Shown here in pieces: positions 20,014-29,000 of a DNA stretch of 64,000 nucleotides. This DNA is from Candidatus Terasakiella magnetica (GTDB lineage Bacteria; Pseudomonadota; Alphaproteobacteria; Rhodospirillales; Terasakiellaceae), in the NCBI RefSeq assembly GCF_900093605.1, contig NZ_FLYE01000001.1, positions 434,001 to 498,000 on the forward strand, in the 5' to 3' direction. The notes below the pieces were generated by a model that was not told where the DNA came from, did no database searches, and worked only from the letters and a program-made list of their open reading frames with translations. The position numbers were made by a program, and so were the translations under genes. How positions within the stretch are numbered: position 1 is the stretch's first letter; each line of letters starts with the position of its first letter.

Positions 20014-20568
20014 GTGTTTCTCACCAAACTGTTTAAAACCAAGCCTGCCTATTCTGAAGAAGTTCAGGCTTTGTATATTGCGATGGTCAATCAATCGCGC
20101 CTTCCTGTTTTCTATAGCGACTTTGAAGTCGCCGATACGGTAGAAGGGCGCTTTGATATGATTTTGCTCCATGCCTATGCGCTGTTTAGAAAGCTAAAAG
20201 CAGGCGGCGAGGCCACAGAAGAATTCGCCCAATCCCTTTGGGACCTGATGTTTGCCGATATGGACCAGAATTTACGCGAACTGGGCGTTGGCGACATGGG
20301 GCTTGCCCGACGTGTCCCTCGTATGGCTGAGGCCTTTTATGGGCGCATTACCGTCTATGAAGAGGGGTTAAATGCCCAAGATGAAGACGCTTTGCTCAAG
20401 TCAGCCCTTGATCGAAATCTTTATCTCAAAACACCCGTGAGTGACGAATCGCTCACAAAAATGGCGCAATATCTTCGTGACATCATCACAAATCTGGATA
20501 ATGCAGACCTTAATGACCTCCAAAAAGGCGAAATCCAGTTTGGTACGCCGCCATCAAAAGAGACATGA
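20014..20568 (+). CDS. Ubiquinol-cytochrome c chaperone family protein
   Basis: The 184-residue protein matches the CBP3-type chaperone family (also UPF0174): an N-terminal helix, then FDMILLHAYALFRKLKAGG and WDLMFADMDQNLRELGVGDMGLARRVPRMAEAFYGR, the family core. Related mitochondrial proteins help assemble cytochrome b of the bc1 complex. The start is GTG with GGAG upstream. It overlaps the next gene (DUF177) by an ATGA-type junction, and the chaperone-DUF177-rpmF-plsX order is conserved in alphaproteobacteria. Confidence 0.87.
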   Translation: MFLTKLFKTKPAYSEEVQALYIAMVNQSRLPVFYSDFEVADTVEGRFDMILLHAYALFRKLKAGGEATEEFAQSLWDLMFADMDQNLRELGVGDMGLARRVPRMAEAFYGRITVYEEGLNAQDEDALLKSALDRNLYLKTPVSDESLTKMAQYLRDIITNLDNADLNDLQKGEIQFGTPPSKET

Positions 20569-21113
20569 TCATGAGTGAAAACGAATTCACCCATCCCTTT
20601 GCTGTGGATAAACTCGGCCCTAATCCGAAACGCATTCACATTGATGCAACTGAGCAAGAACGCGCTGCCCTTAGTGAGCGTTTTGACCTTGATGAGATGA
20701 CGATCTTCAAATCTCAGGCCGTTTTACAGCGCCTATCAGGTAAAAAAATTGAATGTCGCTATGAAGGCCATTGTGAAATTATACAACAATGTGTTGTCAC
20801 CTTTAAACCTGTAAAAACCGGCATTGATCTGGCATTTACACGGGTTTACGACTCATCTTTTAAACATCAAGATGATGAAAAAGAAGTCGAAATCGACATT
20901 GATGCTACAGATGAGCTTGATCCCATCATAGATGGTGTGATAGACCTCGCCGATGCTTTGGCAGAAGAGCTGGGATTGGAGATTGACCCTTACCCCCGTG
21001 CTGATGGGATCGCTTATACCGAAATTGGTGTGGGCCCTGAAATCACTGAGGAAGAGATTAAATCCAACAATCCATTCTCTGTTTTAGCAGAAATAAAAAA
21101 TAAAAGTGACTAA
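20565..21113 (+). CDS. DUF177 (YceD family) protein
   Basis: A 182-residue YceD/DUF177 protein. It shows CRYEGHCEIIQQCVVTFKPV, including the two cysteines, and the acidic DELDPIIDGVIDLADALAEELGLEIDPYPR segment typical of the family. YceD in other bacteria is linked to 23S rRNA maturation and is encoded beside rpmF. An alternative ATG lies two codons downstream at 20571; the difference is slight. Its start overlaps the stop of the previous gene. Confidence 0.88.
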   Translation: MIMSENEFTHPFAVDKLGPNPKRIHIDATEQERAALSERFDLDEMTIFKSQAVLQRLSGKKIECRYEGHCEIIQQCVVTFKPVKTGIDLAFTRVYDSSFKHQDDEKEVEIDIDATDELDPIIDGVIDLADALAEELGLEIDPYPRADGIAYTEIGVGPEITEEEIKSNNPFSVLAEIKNKSD

Positions 21114-21200
21114 AGCGCCATTATTGGCTTGCTCTATATGACACTTTCGTTTAAATAACCGCCTCCCTCGTTTTCGAGTTACAGTAAAGAGTACAGAATA

Positions 21201-21383
21201 ATGGCTGTTCCTAAGAAGAAAGTTTCCACATCTCGTCGCAACATGCGTCGTTCACACGATTCACTTAAAGCATCTGTGTATAACGAATGCCCTAACTGTG
21301 GCGAGCTGAAGCGTCCGCACCACGTTTGTTCTGAATGCGGTCACTACGATGGCCGTGAGGTTACCGACGTCGAAGCTGTTTAA
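21201..21383 (+). CDS. rpmF: 50S ribosomal protein L32
   Basis: A 60-residue L32 starting [19 protein letters not shown], with four cysteines in two CxxC pairs ([17 protein letters not shown]) that form a zinc ribbon. L32 is a late-assembling large-subunit protein near the peptidyl transferase centre region. Placed between DUF177 and plsX, the standard order linking ribosome and fatty-acid synthesis genes. Confidence 0.98.
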   Translation: MAVPKKKVSTSRRNMRRSHDSLKASVYNECPNCGELKRPHHVCSECGHYDGREVTDVEAV

Positions 21384-21409
21384 TCAGTTTCGCTTGAAAG
21401 GTTATCTCC

Positions 21410-22447
21410 TTGTCAAACGATATGACGCTAGCCATTGACGCTATGGGGGGCGATGCCGCCCCTGCTATGGTCGTTGAAGGCTTAAGCATCTGCAAGACAA
21501 AGCTCCCTGGTGTTCGTTACCTCCTCGTAGGGGATGAACGTCAGTTGGAGCCTTTGTTGATTCAGTATCCACAGGTCAAAGACATTTGCACCATTGTCCA
21601 TACCGAAGAGGTTGTGACCAATGATGACAAACCGGCCGTTGCCCTGCGCAACCGTCGCAACTCGTCTATGCGCCTGGCCATCAATGCGGTTAAAAGCGGT
21701 GATGCTGACGGTATTGTTTCTGCGGGTAATACAGGTGCCTTAATGGCCATGGCAAAGTTTGCACTGCGCACGCTGCCCGGCATTGATCGCCCTGCAATCG
21801 CAACGTACCTTCCACATCGTACAGGCGGCTCAGTCATGCTTGACCTTGGTGCCAATGTGGAATGTGACGCAGATAACCTGACCCAATTTGCCGTTATGGG
21901 GGAAGTATACGCCCGTAACGTCCTTGGTCTTGAAAAACCCAAAGTTGGCTTGCTCAACATCGGTGAAGAAGACCTTAAAGGCAATGATTCGGTCAAACAG
22001 GCGCACACGATTTTGCGCGATACACCGCTGGATATTGATTTCTACGGCTTTGTTGAAGGCGATGATATTGGTAAAGGCACCGTTGATGTAATCGTCACCG
22101 ATGGTTTTACAGGTAACATTGCCCTTAAAACGGTTGAAGGCACGGCGCAATTGCTCGTTCACTTCCTAAAAGATGCCCTAACAGGCAGCTTCTTGGGCAA
22201 GCTGGGCGCCTTTATTGCCAAGCCCGCCTTGATGACTTTTAAGAAAAAAATGGACCCCCGCCAATATAACGGCGCTATGTTCTTGGGTTTGAACGGAATA
22301 TGCGTTAAAAGCCATGGTGGAACAGACGCTCTTGGCTTTGCCAATGCGGTCGGTGTGGCACATGATCTTGTTCATCATGGCTTTAACGACCTGATTAAAA
22401 AAGATCTTGAGCGTTTGATGGATGCCCATAGCGGCGAAGACTCATAA
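21410..22447 (+). CDS. plsX: Phosphate acyltransferase PlsX
   Basis: PlsX makes acyl-phosphate from acyl-ACP at the start of phospholipid synthesis. The 345-residue protein has LAIDAMGGDAAPAMVVEG at the N-terminus, GALMAMAKFALRTLPGIDRPA, and DLGANVECD. The chosen start is TTG at 21410, preceded by AAAGG at a good distance. An ATG four codons later lacks such a site and is the alternative. It is followed closely by fabH. Confidence 0.96.
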   Translation: MSNDMTLAIDAMGGDAAPAMVVEGLSICKTKLPGVRYLLVGDERQLEPLLIQYPQVKDICTIVHTEEVVTNDDKPAVALRNRRNSSMRLAINAVKSGDADGIVSAGNTGALMAMAKFALRTLPGIDRPAIATYLPHRTGGSVMLDLGANVECDADNLTQFAVMGEVYARNVLGLEKPKVGLLNIGEEDLKGNDSVKQAHTILRDTPLDIDFYGFVEGDDIGKGTVDVIVTDGFTGNIALKTVEGTAQLLVHFLKDALTGSFLGKLGAFIAKPALMTFKKKMDPRQYNGAMFLGLNGICVKSHGGTDALGFANAVGVAHDLVHHGFNDLIKKDLERLMDAHSGEDS

Positions 22448-22465
22448 TTTTGGTGGCAGTTTTTT

Positions 22466-23434
22466 ATGGCCTTACGTTCAAGAATCCTCGGATGCGGATC
22501 ATATCTTCCTGAAAATGTCGTAACTAACGATGATCTGGCTGAAAAAGTCGAAACATCGGATGACTGGATTCAGGCCCGCACAGGCATTAAACAACGCCAT
22601 ATTGCCGAAGAAGGCGAACTGACATCTGACCTTGCACGCAAAGCCGCCCTTAAAGCGATTGAACATGCGGGCATTGATGTACAGGATATCGACCTGATTA
22701 TCCTTGGCACCACCACACCGGATAATACATTTCCCTCCACCGCAACCAAAGTGCAGGCCCAGCTTGGCTTGACCCATGGTTTTGCCATGGACGTTCAGGC
22801 GGTGTGTTCCGGCTTTATGTATGCCTTGGCAACGGCGGATAATTTCCTAAAAGCCGGGCAGGGTAAAACAGCACTGGTTATTGGGGCTGAAACTTTTACA
22901 CGTCTGCTTGATTGGGAAGACCGCACCACCTGCGTTCTTTTCGGTGACGGGGCGGGTGCCGTGATCTTGCGCGCTGAAGAAGCAAGTGACGACTCCGCCG
23001 GTATTTTATCGACCCATTTACATTCTGATGGGCGCCATCAGGGTATTTTGATGGTTGATGGCGGTCCGTCTTTGACCCAAACGACAGGTCATGTGCGCAT
23101 GGCCGGTAAAGAAGTTTTCCGCCATGCCGTCGTCAACCTGGCAGAAGTTGTTAGAGAAGCTTTGGCAGCCAATGATTTAAGCGCAGATGATGTGGACTGG
23201 ATTGTTCCTCACCAAGCCAACAAACGTATTTTGGACGGCACTGCAAAAAAACTGAAGGTCAACCCTGAAAAGGTTGTTATCACGGTTGACCAGCATGCCA
23301 ATACTTCTGCGGCTTCCATCCCACTGGCGCTCGACGCTGCAGTGCGAGATGGTCGCATTAAGCGCGGGGATGTTCTCATCCTTGAGGCCATGGGCGGCGG
23401 CCTGACATGGGGTTCTGCACTCGTCCGTTGGTAG
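22466..23434 (+). CDS. fabH: 3-oxoacyl-ACP synthase III
   Basis: FabH condenses acetyl-CoA with malonyl-ACP to start fatty acid synthesis. The 322-residue product has the catalytic triad in the usual places: Cys in [13 protein letters not shown], His in [10 protein letters not shown], and Asn in [13 protein letters not shown]. The glycine-rich end [16 protein letters not shown] is typical. It begins 18 bases after plsX and is in the same operon. Confidence 0.98.
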   Translation: MALRSRILGCGSYLPENVVTNDDLAEKVETSDDWIQARTGIKQRHIAEEGELTSDLARKAALKAIEHAGIDVQDIDLIILGTTTPDNTFPSTATKVQAQLGLTHGFAMDVQAVCSGFMYALATADNFLKAGQGKTALVIGAETFTRLLDWEDRTTCVLFGDGAGAVILRAEEASDDSAGILSTHLHSDGRHQGILMVDGGPSLTQTTGHVRMAGKEVFRHAVVNLAEVVREALAANDLSADDVDWIVPHQANKRILDGTAKKLKVNPEKVVITVDQHANTSAASIPLALDAAVRDGRIKRGDVLILEAMGGGLTWGSALVRW

Positions 23435-23545
23435 GACTTGTTATTAAAAAAACTAATACAATCAAACCTTTGATATTGACGGATTAATCCTGCTCAGGTA
23501 CCGTTAAAGTCTGTTTTCGACCCTATTTTTGCGAGGATTGCGCCT

Positions 23546-23842
23546 ATGAGTGAAAAAACGATTACCCGCGCCCAACTGACCGAGGCTGTTTATCAGGAAG
23601 TTGGTCTCTCTCGTAATGAATCGGCAGACCTTCTTGAATCCGTTTTGGATATGATCGCTGATACATTAGCCAATGATGAGACAGTGAAAATTTCCTCTTT
23701 TGGTAGCTTCTCCGTTCGCTCTAAGGGTGAACGTATCGGGCGCAACCCCAAAACAGGGGAAGAAGTTCCGATTTTGCCACGTAAAGTGCTGGTTTTCCGC
23801 CCTTCACAGGTTCTAAAAGCCCGCATTAACGAAAATAACTAA
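23546..23842 (+). CDS. ihfA: Integration host factor alpha subunit
   Basis: A 98-residue HU/IHF protein. The motif [27 protein letters not shown] is the DNA-intercalating beta-arm region of IHF-alpha, with the conserved Pro. IHF (with IhfB) bends DNA sharply at regulatory and recombination sites. The fabH-ihfA-merR order is common in alphaproteobacteria. Spacing of 111 bases upstream allows its own promoter. Confidence 0.95.
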   Translation: MSEKTITRAQLTEAVYQEVGLSRNESADLLESVLDMIADTLANDETVKISSFGSFSVRSKGERIGRNPKTGEEVPILPRKVLVFRPSQVLKARINENN

Positions 23843-23867
23843 GCTGTTTTAGGCAAAGTTTTCACAA

Positions 23868-24590
23868 ATGACCAAATCGGATGATGCATTTCGCACGATC
23901 AGTGAAGTGGCCAAAGAACTTGATTTGGCCACTCATGTGCTGCGTTTTTGGGAAAGTAAATTCCCGCAAATCAAACCGCTAAAACGGGCAGGGGGGCGAC
24001 GTTATTATCGCCCTGACGATGTTGCTTTACTGCGCCGCCTGCAATCACTCCTTCATGATGAAGGCTATACCATCAAAGGGGTGCAAAAGCTTTTGCGCGA
24101 AGATGGGGCACGTAAACTCATCAATGAAGCCAGCGAACAAGACAATGAGCCTCAAGTTGAAGCTGAGGTCCAAGCGATACTCGCACCAGAGGCAATTGAA
24201 CCAGACCTAAATACAGATATTTCAGCACCCGCTCCTGAAACGCCAACAGAGGCTCAATCTGCAACTCCACAAGCCAGCCTCTTTGACATGGCCCCGGTTG
24301 AGCCCCAAGAGGATGTGAGCGAGCCGGATATGCCTATCCCTGAGGATATGCCGGAAGCCCCGGTTGTTGAAAAACGCAAACTGACCTTCACACTCAAACC
24401 CAATAACACACGGCCTGAAACCGATAGCATCTTACCAGACGCACCAGAGCCAGAACCCGTGCGCGGCCCCGATGAACCAGCCCCAAAAATCATCGTCAAA
24501 AAGATGCTCACCCATCAGCAACGTAGAAGCTTGGAAGAAGTTCTTGCTGAGTTGAAGGATATAAAAAAACAGATCGACCAAGTCGCCTAA
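23868..24590 (+). CDS. MerR family transcriptional regulator with long acidic tail
   Basis: The first 75 residues form a MerR winged helix-turn-helix: [24 protein letters not shown], then [37 protein letters not shown]. Instead of a metal- or ligand-binding dimerisation helix pair, there is a long, low-complexity acidic, Pro/Ala-rich region (about 90-200) and a short C-terminal helix. This architecture, placed after ihfA, is conserved in alphaproteobacteria, but the inducer and targets are not known. It starts 25 bases after ihfA. Confidence 0.9.
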   Translation: MTKSDDAFRTISEVAKELDLATHVLRFWESKFPQIKPLKRAGGRRYYRPDDVALLRRLQSLLHDEGYTIKGVQKLLREDGARKLINEASEQDNEPQVEAEVQAILAPEAIEPDLNTDISAPAPETPTEAQSATPQASLFDMAPVEPQEDVSEPDMPIPEDMPEAPVVEKRKLTFTLKPNNTRPETDSILPDAPEPEPVRGPDEPAPKIIVKKMLTHQQRRSLEEVLAELKDIKKQIDQVA

Positions 24591-24662
24591 AAAAGACCGA
24601 CTTTTTCAAAACTAACCATTGCATCCCCCAACAGCCCTATATATATTCCCGCTCACCAATGT

Positions 24663-24739
24663 CGGGACATAGCGCAGTCTGGTAGCGCACTACACTGGGG
24701 GTGTAGGGGTCGTGGGTTCGAATCCCGCTGTCCCGACCA
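24663..24739 (+). tRNA. tRNA-Pro (anticodon GGG)
   Basis: A 77-base tRNA gene with the encoded CCA end. The acceptor stem CGGGACA pairs with TGTCCCG. The anticodon arm is CTACA-CTGGGGG-TGTAG with GGG at positions 34-36, and the T arm contains GGTTCGAATCCC. It lies downstream of the MerR gene, as is usual in this group, and marks the left edge of the signalling region. Confidence 0.95.
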
Positions 24740-24746
24740 TAGAGAC

Positions 24747-24783
24747 CAAGGACTTAGCTGATTTTTAGCTAGGTCCTTTTTCT
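24747..24783 (+). terminator. Terminator after tRNA-Pro
   Basis: AAGGAC-TTAGCT and AGCTA-GGTCCTT form a stem with a short AT loop, followed by TTTTTCTTTC. It sits 8 bases after the tRNA. Confidence 0.8.
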
Positions 24784-24883
24784 TTCTAGATACCACATAG
24801 GTAGCTGTAAAATTCCCTACTTCTAATCCATGACTTCAGTATCACTAAGATTTTAGAGCAATCCAGCATGCCCTAAGCCTGTG

Positions 24884-25024
24884 AAAACCTAAACTGTTCA
24901 GATCAAGTTCATCAACATACACATCGACGATGCGTACTGGGTTGTCCGCGCCAACATAATCACCCTAGTGTTCTAGGAATAATGTGCTCTGGCTGCGGTC
25001 TTCACCTTCAATAAAACGCTTCAT
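24884..25024 (-). pseudogene. Decayed N-terminal remnant of an IS1182-type transposase
   Basis: Reading leftwards from an ATG at 25024 gives MKRFIEGEDRSQSTLF, then LEH, a TAG stop, and on in the same frame GDYVGADNPVRIVDVYVDEL to LDLNSLGF. This matches the conserved start of IS1182-family (IS5-like group) transposases. One in-frame stop at codon 20 and the loss of everything after about codon 47 show it is dead. The rest of the 24784-25230 gap holds no gene I can support, and no terminal inverted repeats were found. Confidence 0.75.
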
Positions 25025-25230
25025 ATGGACCTCTTATCAACTGGATAAAAAGATTTTAACACATTTCAAGTTTCACACAGCCTAGACCCAAACCGGACTT
25101 ATCAATCTCCATTCCTTTATTTAAGAAGTATTGAACATTGGAATTAGTAGTTGGGTCTTTGTTTATCAATCTGCTAGGTTTAATTTTATACATTCGTATA
25201 TGGGTACTATATTGTTAACGGGAGAGAGTT

Positions 25231-25998
25231 ATGCCAGTTTTTTTTCGCTCACTATTTGTTATTTCGGTTTTCTCTTTGTCGGTATTTTTTAGTAGCGTAG
25301 CTCTGGCAGGTTCTGCTCTATCCCTTATGACTGAAGAGTTTGCGCCCTATCAGTTTTATGAAGGAGAAGGGGAGGACAAGAAACTTACAGGCATTTCCAT
25401 TGAAATTGTCAAAGCCATTCAAAATGAAATCGGCAATAATGACAAAATCAAGGCCATGCCTTGGAATCGAGCTTTGAAGTTAGTTAAGAATAAGAAAAAT
25501 ACCGCACTTTTTTCAACAGCCAGAACACCTGAGCGAGAAGATAAATTCAAATGGGTCGGCCCTCTTGCATCATTAGAAATTGTATTCTTTCGCAAGAAAG
25601 GGAGTGACGTAACTTTTTCATCAGTTGAAGAAGCAAAAAAAGTAGGAAAAATAGGCGTCACTAAAAATGTAGCGACACAAGAAATCTTGAGTGATTTGGG
25701 TTTTCAAAACCTCGACATCATGAAAAGTGGCGCAGACGAAAAAAACCTGACACGTCTTTTAAAGGGCCGTATTGATGTCTGGCCGACAGCTTATTACGCA
25801 GGAACCTACAGTGCAAAAAAAGCTGGTAAACGAGATATGATAGAAGCCGTAAAAGGTGTAAACCTGTTATCAGGCCATCTCTATATTGCCTTCCATAAAG
25901 AGACTGATGGCAAGGTTATTAATCAATGGCAGGCGGCATTGGATTTATTAAAAGCACAAGGTGCTATCGACAAAATTATTGCAAAATACGATCGATAA
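25231..25998 (+). CDS. Periplasmic solute-binding protein (SBP family 3), first copy
   Basis: A 255-residue protein with a signal peptide (cleavage near VALA-GSAL, about residue 26) and a full extracellular solute-binding family 3 domain. Segments include TEEFAPYQFYEGEGEDKKLTGISIEIV and KIGVTKNVATQEILSDLG. It has no lipobox and no permease or ATPase genes nearby, so it is probably a sensing partner rather than a transporter part. It lies 16 bases before the giant phosphatase receptor and is a close paralogue of the protein at 39440-40186, sharing most of its sequence. The ligand is unknown; amino-acid-like molecules are typical for the family. Confidence 0.88.
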   Translation: MPVFFRSLFVISVFSLSVFFSSVALAGSALSLMTEEFAPYQFYEGEGEDKKLTGISIEIVKAIQNEIGNNDKIKAMPWNRALKLVKNKKNTALFSTARTPEREDKFKWVGPLASLEIVFFRKKGSDVTFSSVEEAKKVGKIGVTKNVATQEILSDLGFQNLDIMKSGADEKNLTRLLKGRIDVWPTAYYAGTYSAKKAGKRDMIEAVKGVNLLSGHLYIAFHKETDGKVINQWQAALDLLKAQGAIDKIIAKYDR

Positions 25999-26014
25999 GA
26001 TTTGGTAAAATAAC

Positions 26015-29000
26015 ATGTCACTAAAACGGCTCAAAATATCTGTTGGAACATTGCTTTTCTTCTTATGTATAAGCTTTGCGTATTCCCATACGTTGATAGC
26101 TGCTGATACTGTGAAGGAGGGGCAAGAACATGCCAATGCCATAGCTCGTTTTGCTGCCAAAGCAATCTACAATCTTGATGAAGACCAGTTAAGAGCTGTT
26201 TTAGACCCTTATTTAGAAGTAGATAAAAACATTAAAGGTCTACGGGTTATTGAGTCGATTGAAAATGAGGTAATCCTTCAATTTTACCGCGATAAAAATA
26301 ACAAGGTTTTATATGGAGAAACCTTGCCAACTGGGGTCACAGAACTAGAGCGATATGAAGCGCCTTCGACTTTTGAGCAGGAAAATATTGGCAAAGTCAT
26401 CGTCTATTATGAACCGCCCAATACCTTGGGCCTAACGCCAGAAGAACTGCAGTGGTTGAGCGAAAATAAAAACATTGTTTTCGGTGTTGATGAGACATGG
26501 AAACCCTGGATTATTAAAAACCAAGATGGCTCATACAGTGGCTTTGATGGCGATATTATCAAATTAGTTAATGACATGTTGGGAACAAATATGACCTTCG
26601 AAGTTGGTCGTTGGTCAGACATGGTTCAGAAATTTAAAAATCGTGAAATCGATGGACTTTCGTCTTCTGCAGTACATGCAGAAAGAAAGAGCTTTGCTGA
26701 TTTTTCAACTCCCTACACCAGTCATCATAAAATGCTATTTGTGAAAACTGGTGATAAGAGAAGGATATCAACGCCTAAAGATTTAGCAGGTAAAAAAATT
26801 GCGTTCCATAAAGGTAATTTATTTATTCAAAAATTACTTGGGACCTACCCAGAGGCTATTCCTGTTGAAATGTCTGATAATTCCGAAATGTTTGATGCCC
26901 TTTTATCAAATGAAATTGATGGTTTTGTTGGAAGCGAAGTCACGCACTATGCAATCGTAGAAAAAGGTGTTGGCTTCATTACGCCTGCCTTTACCTTGGG
27001 CGAACCACTTGAAATGGTTTTCTCCACCCGTAATGACATGCCCGAATTTGTAAGCATCCTCAATAAAGCACTTGCGAGTATCCCTATAGGGAAAAGGCTG
27101 GAGATTAAATCCAAATACGCTATATCATCTGCATCAGATACGGCCCAAAACCTTGCTTTGAACCAAGAAGAGAAACAATGGCTTAAAGCCAATCCAACCA
27201 TCTCTGTTGGCGTTGAAGAATGGTATCCTTTTATTCGAACTGAAGAAAATGGTTTACCCGGTGGCATTGCAGGCGACTTCATTAATCTGGTCCTGGAAAA
27301 AACGGGATTAAAGATAAAAGTCATTAGTGACCAATGGTCAACGTTGCTCTCAAATTTTGAGAAAGGTCAAATTGACCTTCTGCCAGCAACATATTACACG
27401 GATGAACGTGCAACATATGGGCTCTATAGCAATCCATATTTTTCGGGCAAAGAATTCCTTTATATTCGAGATGACAACACTGAGATTAAATCCTTTGAAG
27501 ACCTACGCGGTAAAAAACTCGCGATCCCTGAAGATTTTGGGACTATTCCAAAGGTTAAGGCCAAGTTTCCTGAAATTGAAATAGTAGAAACAAAAAGCCA
27601 ACTTGATTCTTTATATGCTGTTTTAAATGGTGTTGCCGATGCGACTTTTGAATCTCAAATCGTCATGGAAGATCTTATCCGTAAAGAACTTATGACTGGG
27701 ATCAGGGCTATTATCCAAACAGAGTTTGAAGCATCAAAGCTTTATTTCTTCTCCCATAAAGAGAAACCAATTCTACAATCCATTTTGAAAAAAGCATTGG
27801 ATAGTATTAGTGAGGAAGAAAGAAGGTCCATTATTAATAAATGGGTTTCTTCAAATAACATTCAGGATAGCGCAGGACAAAACGAGAGTAATTCTGCAAA
27901 TGAAAAAGCCCTTTTATCTGCACCCGTGATTGCGGCAATGGGGATAGGTCTTCTTATTATTTTCGCTGTTATCGTCTTTATTCTTAGCAAGTTGAAATCA
28001 GATAGAGACCTTTCGACCTTCTTTGGTGCGGCAAGTTTCAGGGTCAGCATTCTAATTGCGTTGAGTGTTCTGGTCGTTGGCGTTGCTCTTATGAACTGGG
28101 TTGCTATTAAGGATAGTCATAAACGCACATTAGCGACATTGGAGCAAGAACTCCAACTTGTCTTAAGCAGTTCAATCGAGCGATTAAACAGTTGGGTAGA
28201 TGAACATAAGAATTTCATTACACAATTGGGCCGTGACCCTGTTTTAGTACAAATCACAAAAGAATTGCTGAATGTTACCCCCTCAAAAGAGGCTTTGGCC
28301 CCATCTGAAGCTCTAGAAAATGCTCGACAATATTTTGCGGCCAATAAACAATTTGGCGCTGCAGGCTTTTTTATTATATCGCCTGATAAAGTAAGCATTG
28401 GATCAAGACGTGATACAAATATTGGCACAAGGAATTTCATTGCAGATGTCCGTCCTGACCTGATTGAAAGAGCGTTTAAAGGAGAAGCTGTCTTTATTCC
28501 GCCTATTCGTTCTGATGTTCAATTAACCAAGGATGAGAAACAAAAGCCTCTTACCATGTTCTTTGCAGCACCAATCACTGACAAAGACGGTGAAGTCCTG
28601 GCTGTCATGACAGAACGCATTCGTCCAAGCGGCCCCCTTTCTAGAATTCTTCACCATGGCCGCATTGGGTTATCTGGGGAGACATATGCCTTTAATTTTG
28701 AAGGGAGAATGGTAAGTGAAAGCCGTTTTCAAAACCAACTTATTGAAACAGGCTTATTACCCGAAAAAGGCTATGAGAATGTAGAAATTATCCTTAAAGC
28801 CCCTAAGGGTCATAATTTAAATAAAAGACAATTCGATAAAGGACAGGATAAATTTACGAAAATAGTGAATAAGTCACTGGAAAAACGTGAAAATAATCAA
28901 TCTGACTTAATCGTAAATGTTAAAGAAGGTTATCCTGATTACAGAGGTATAAGTGTCGTTGGCGTTGGGAGATGGCTAAAAGAACTAGACCTTGGGCTTG

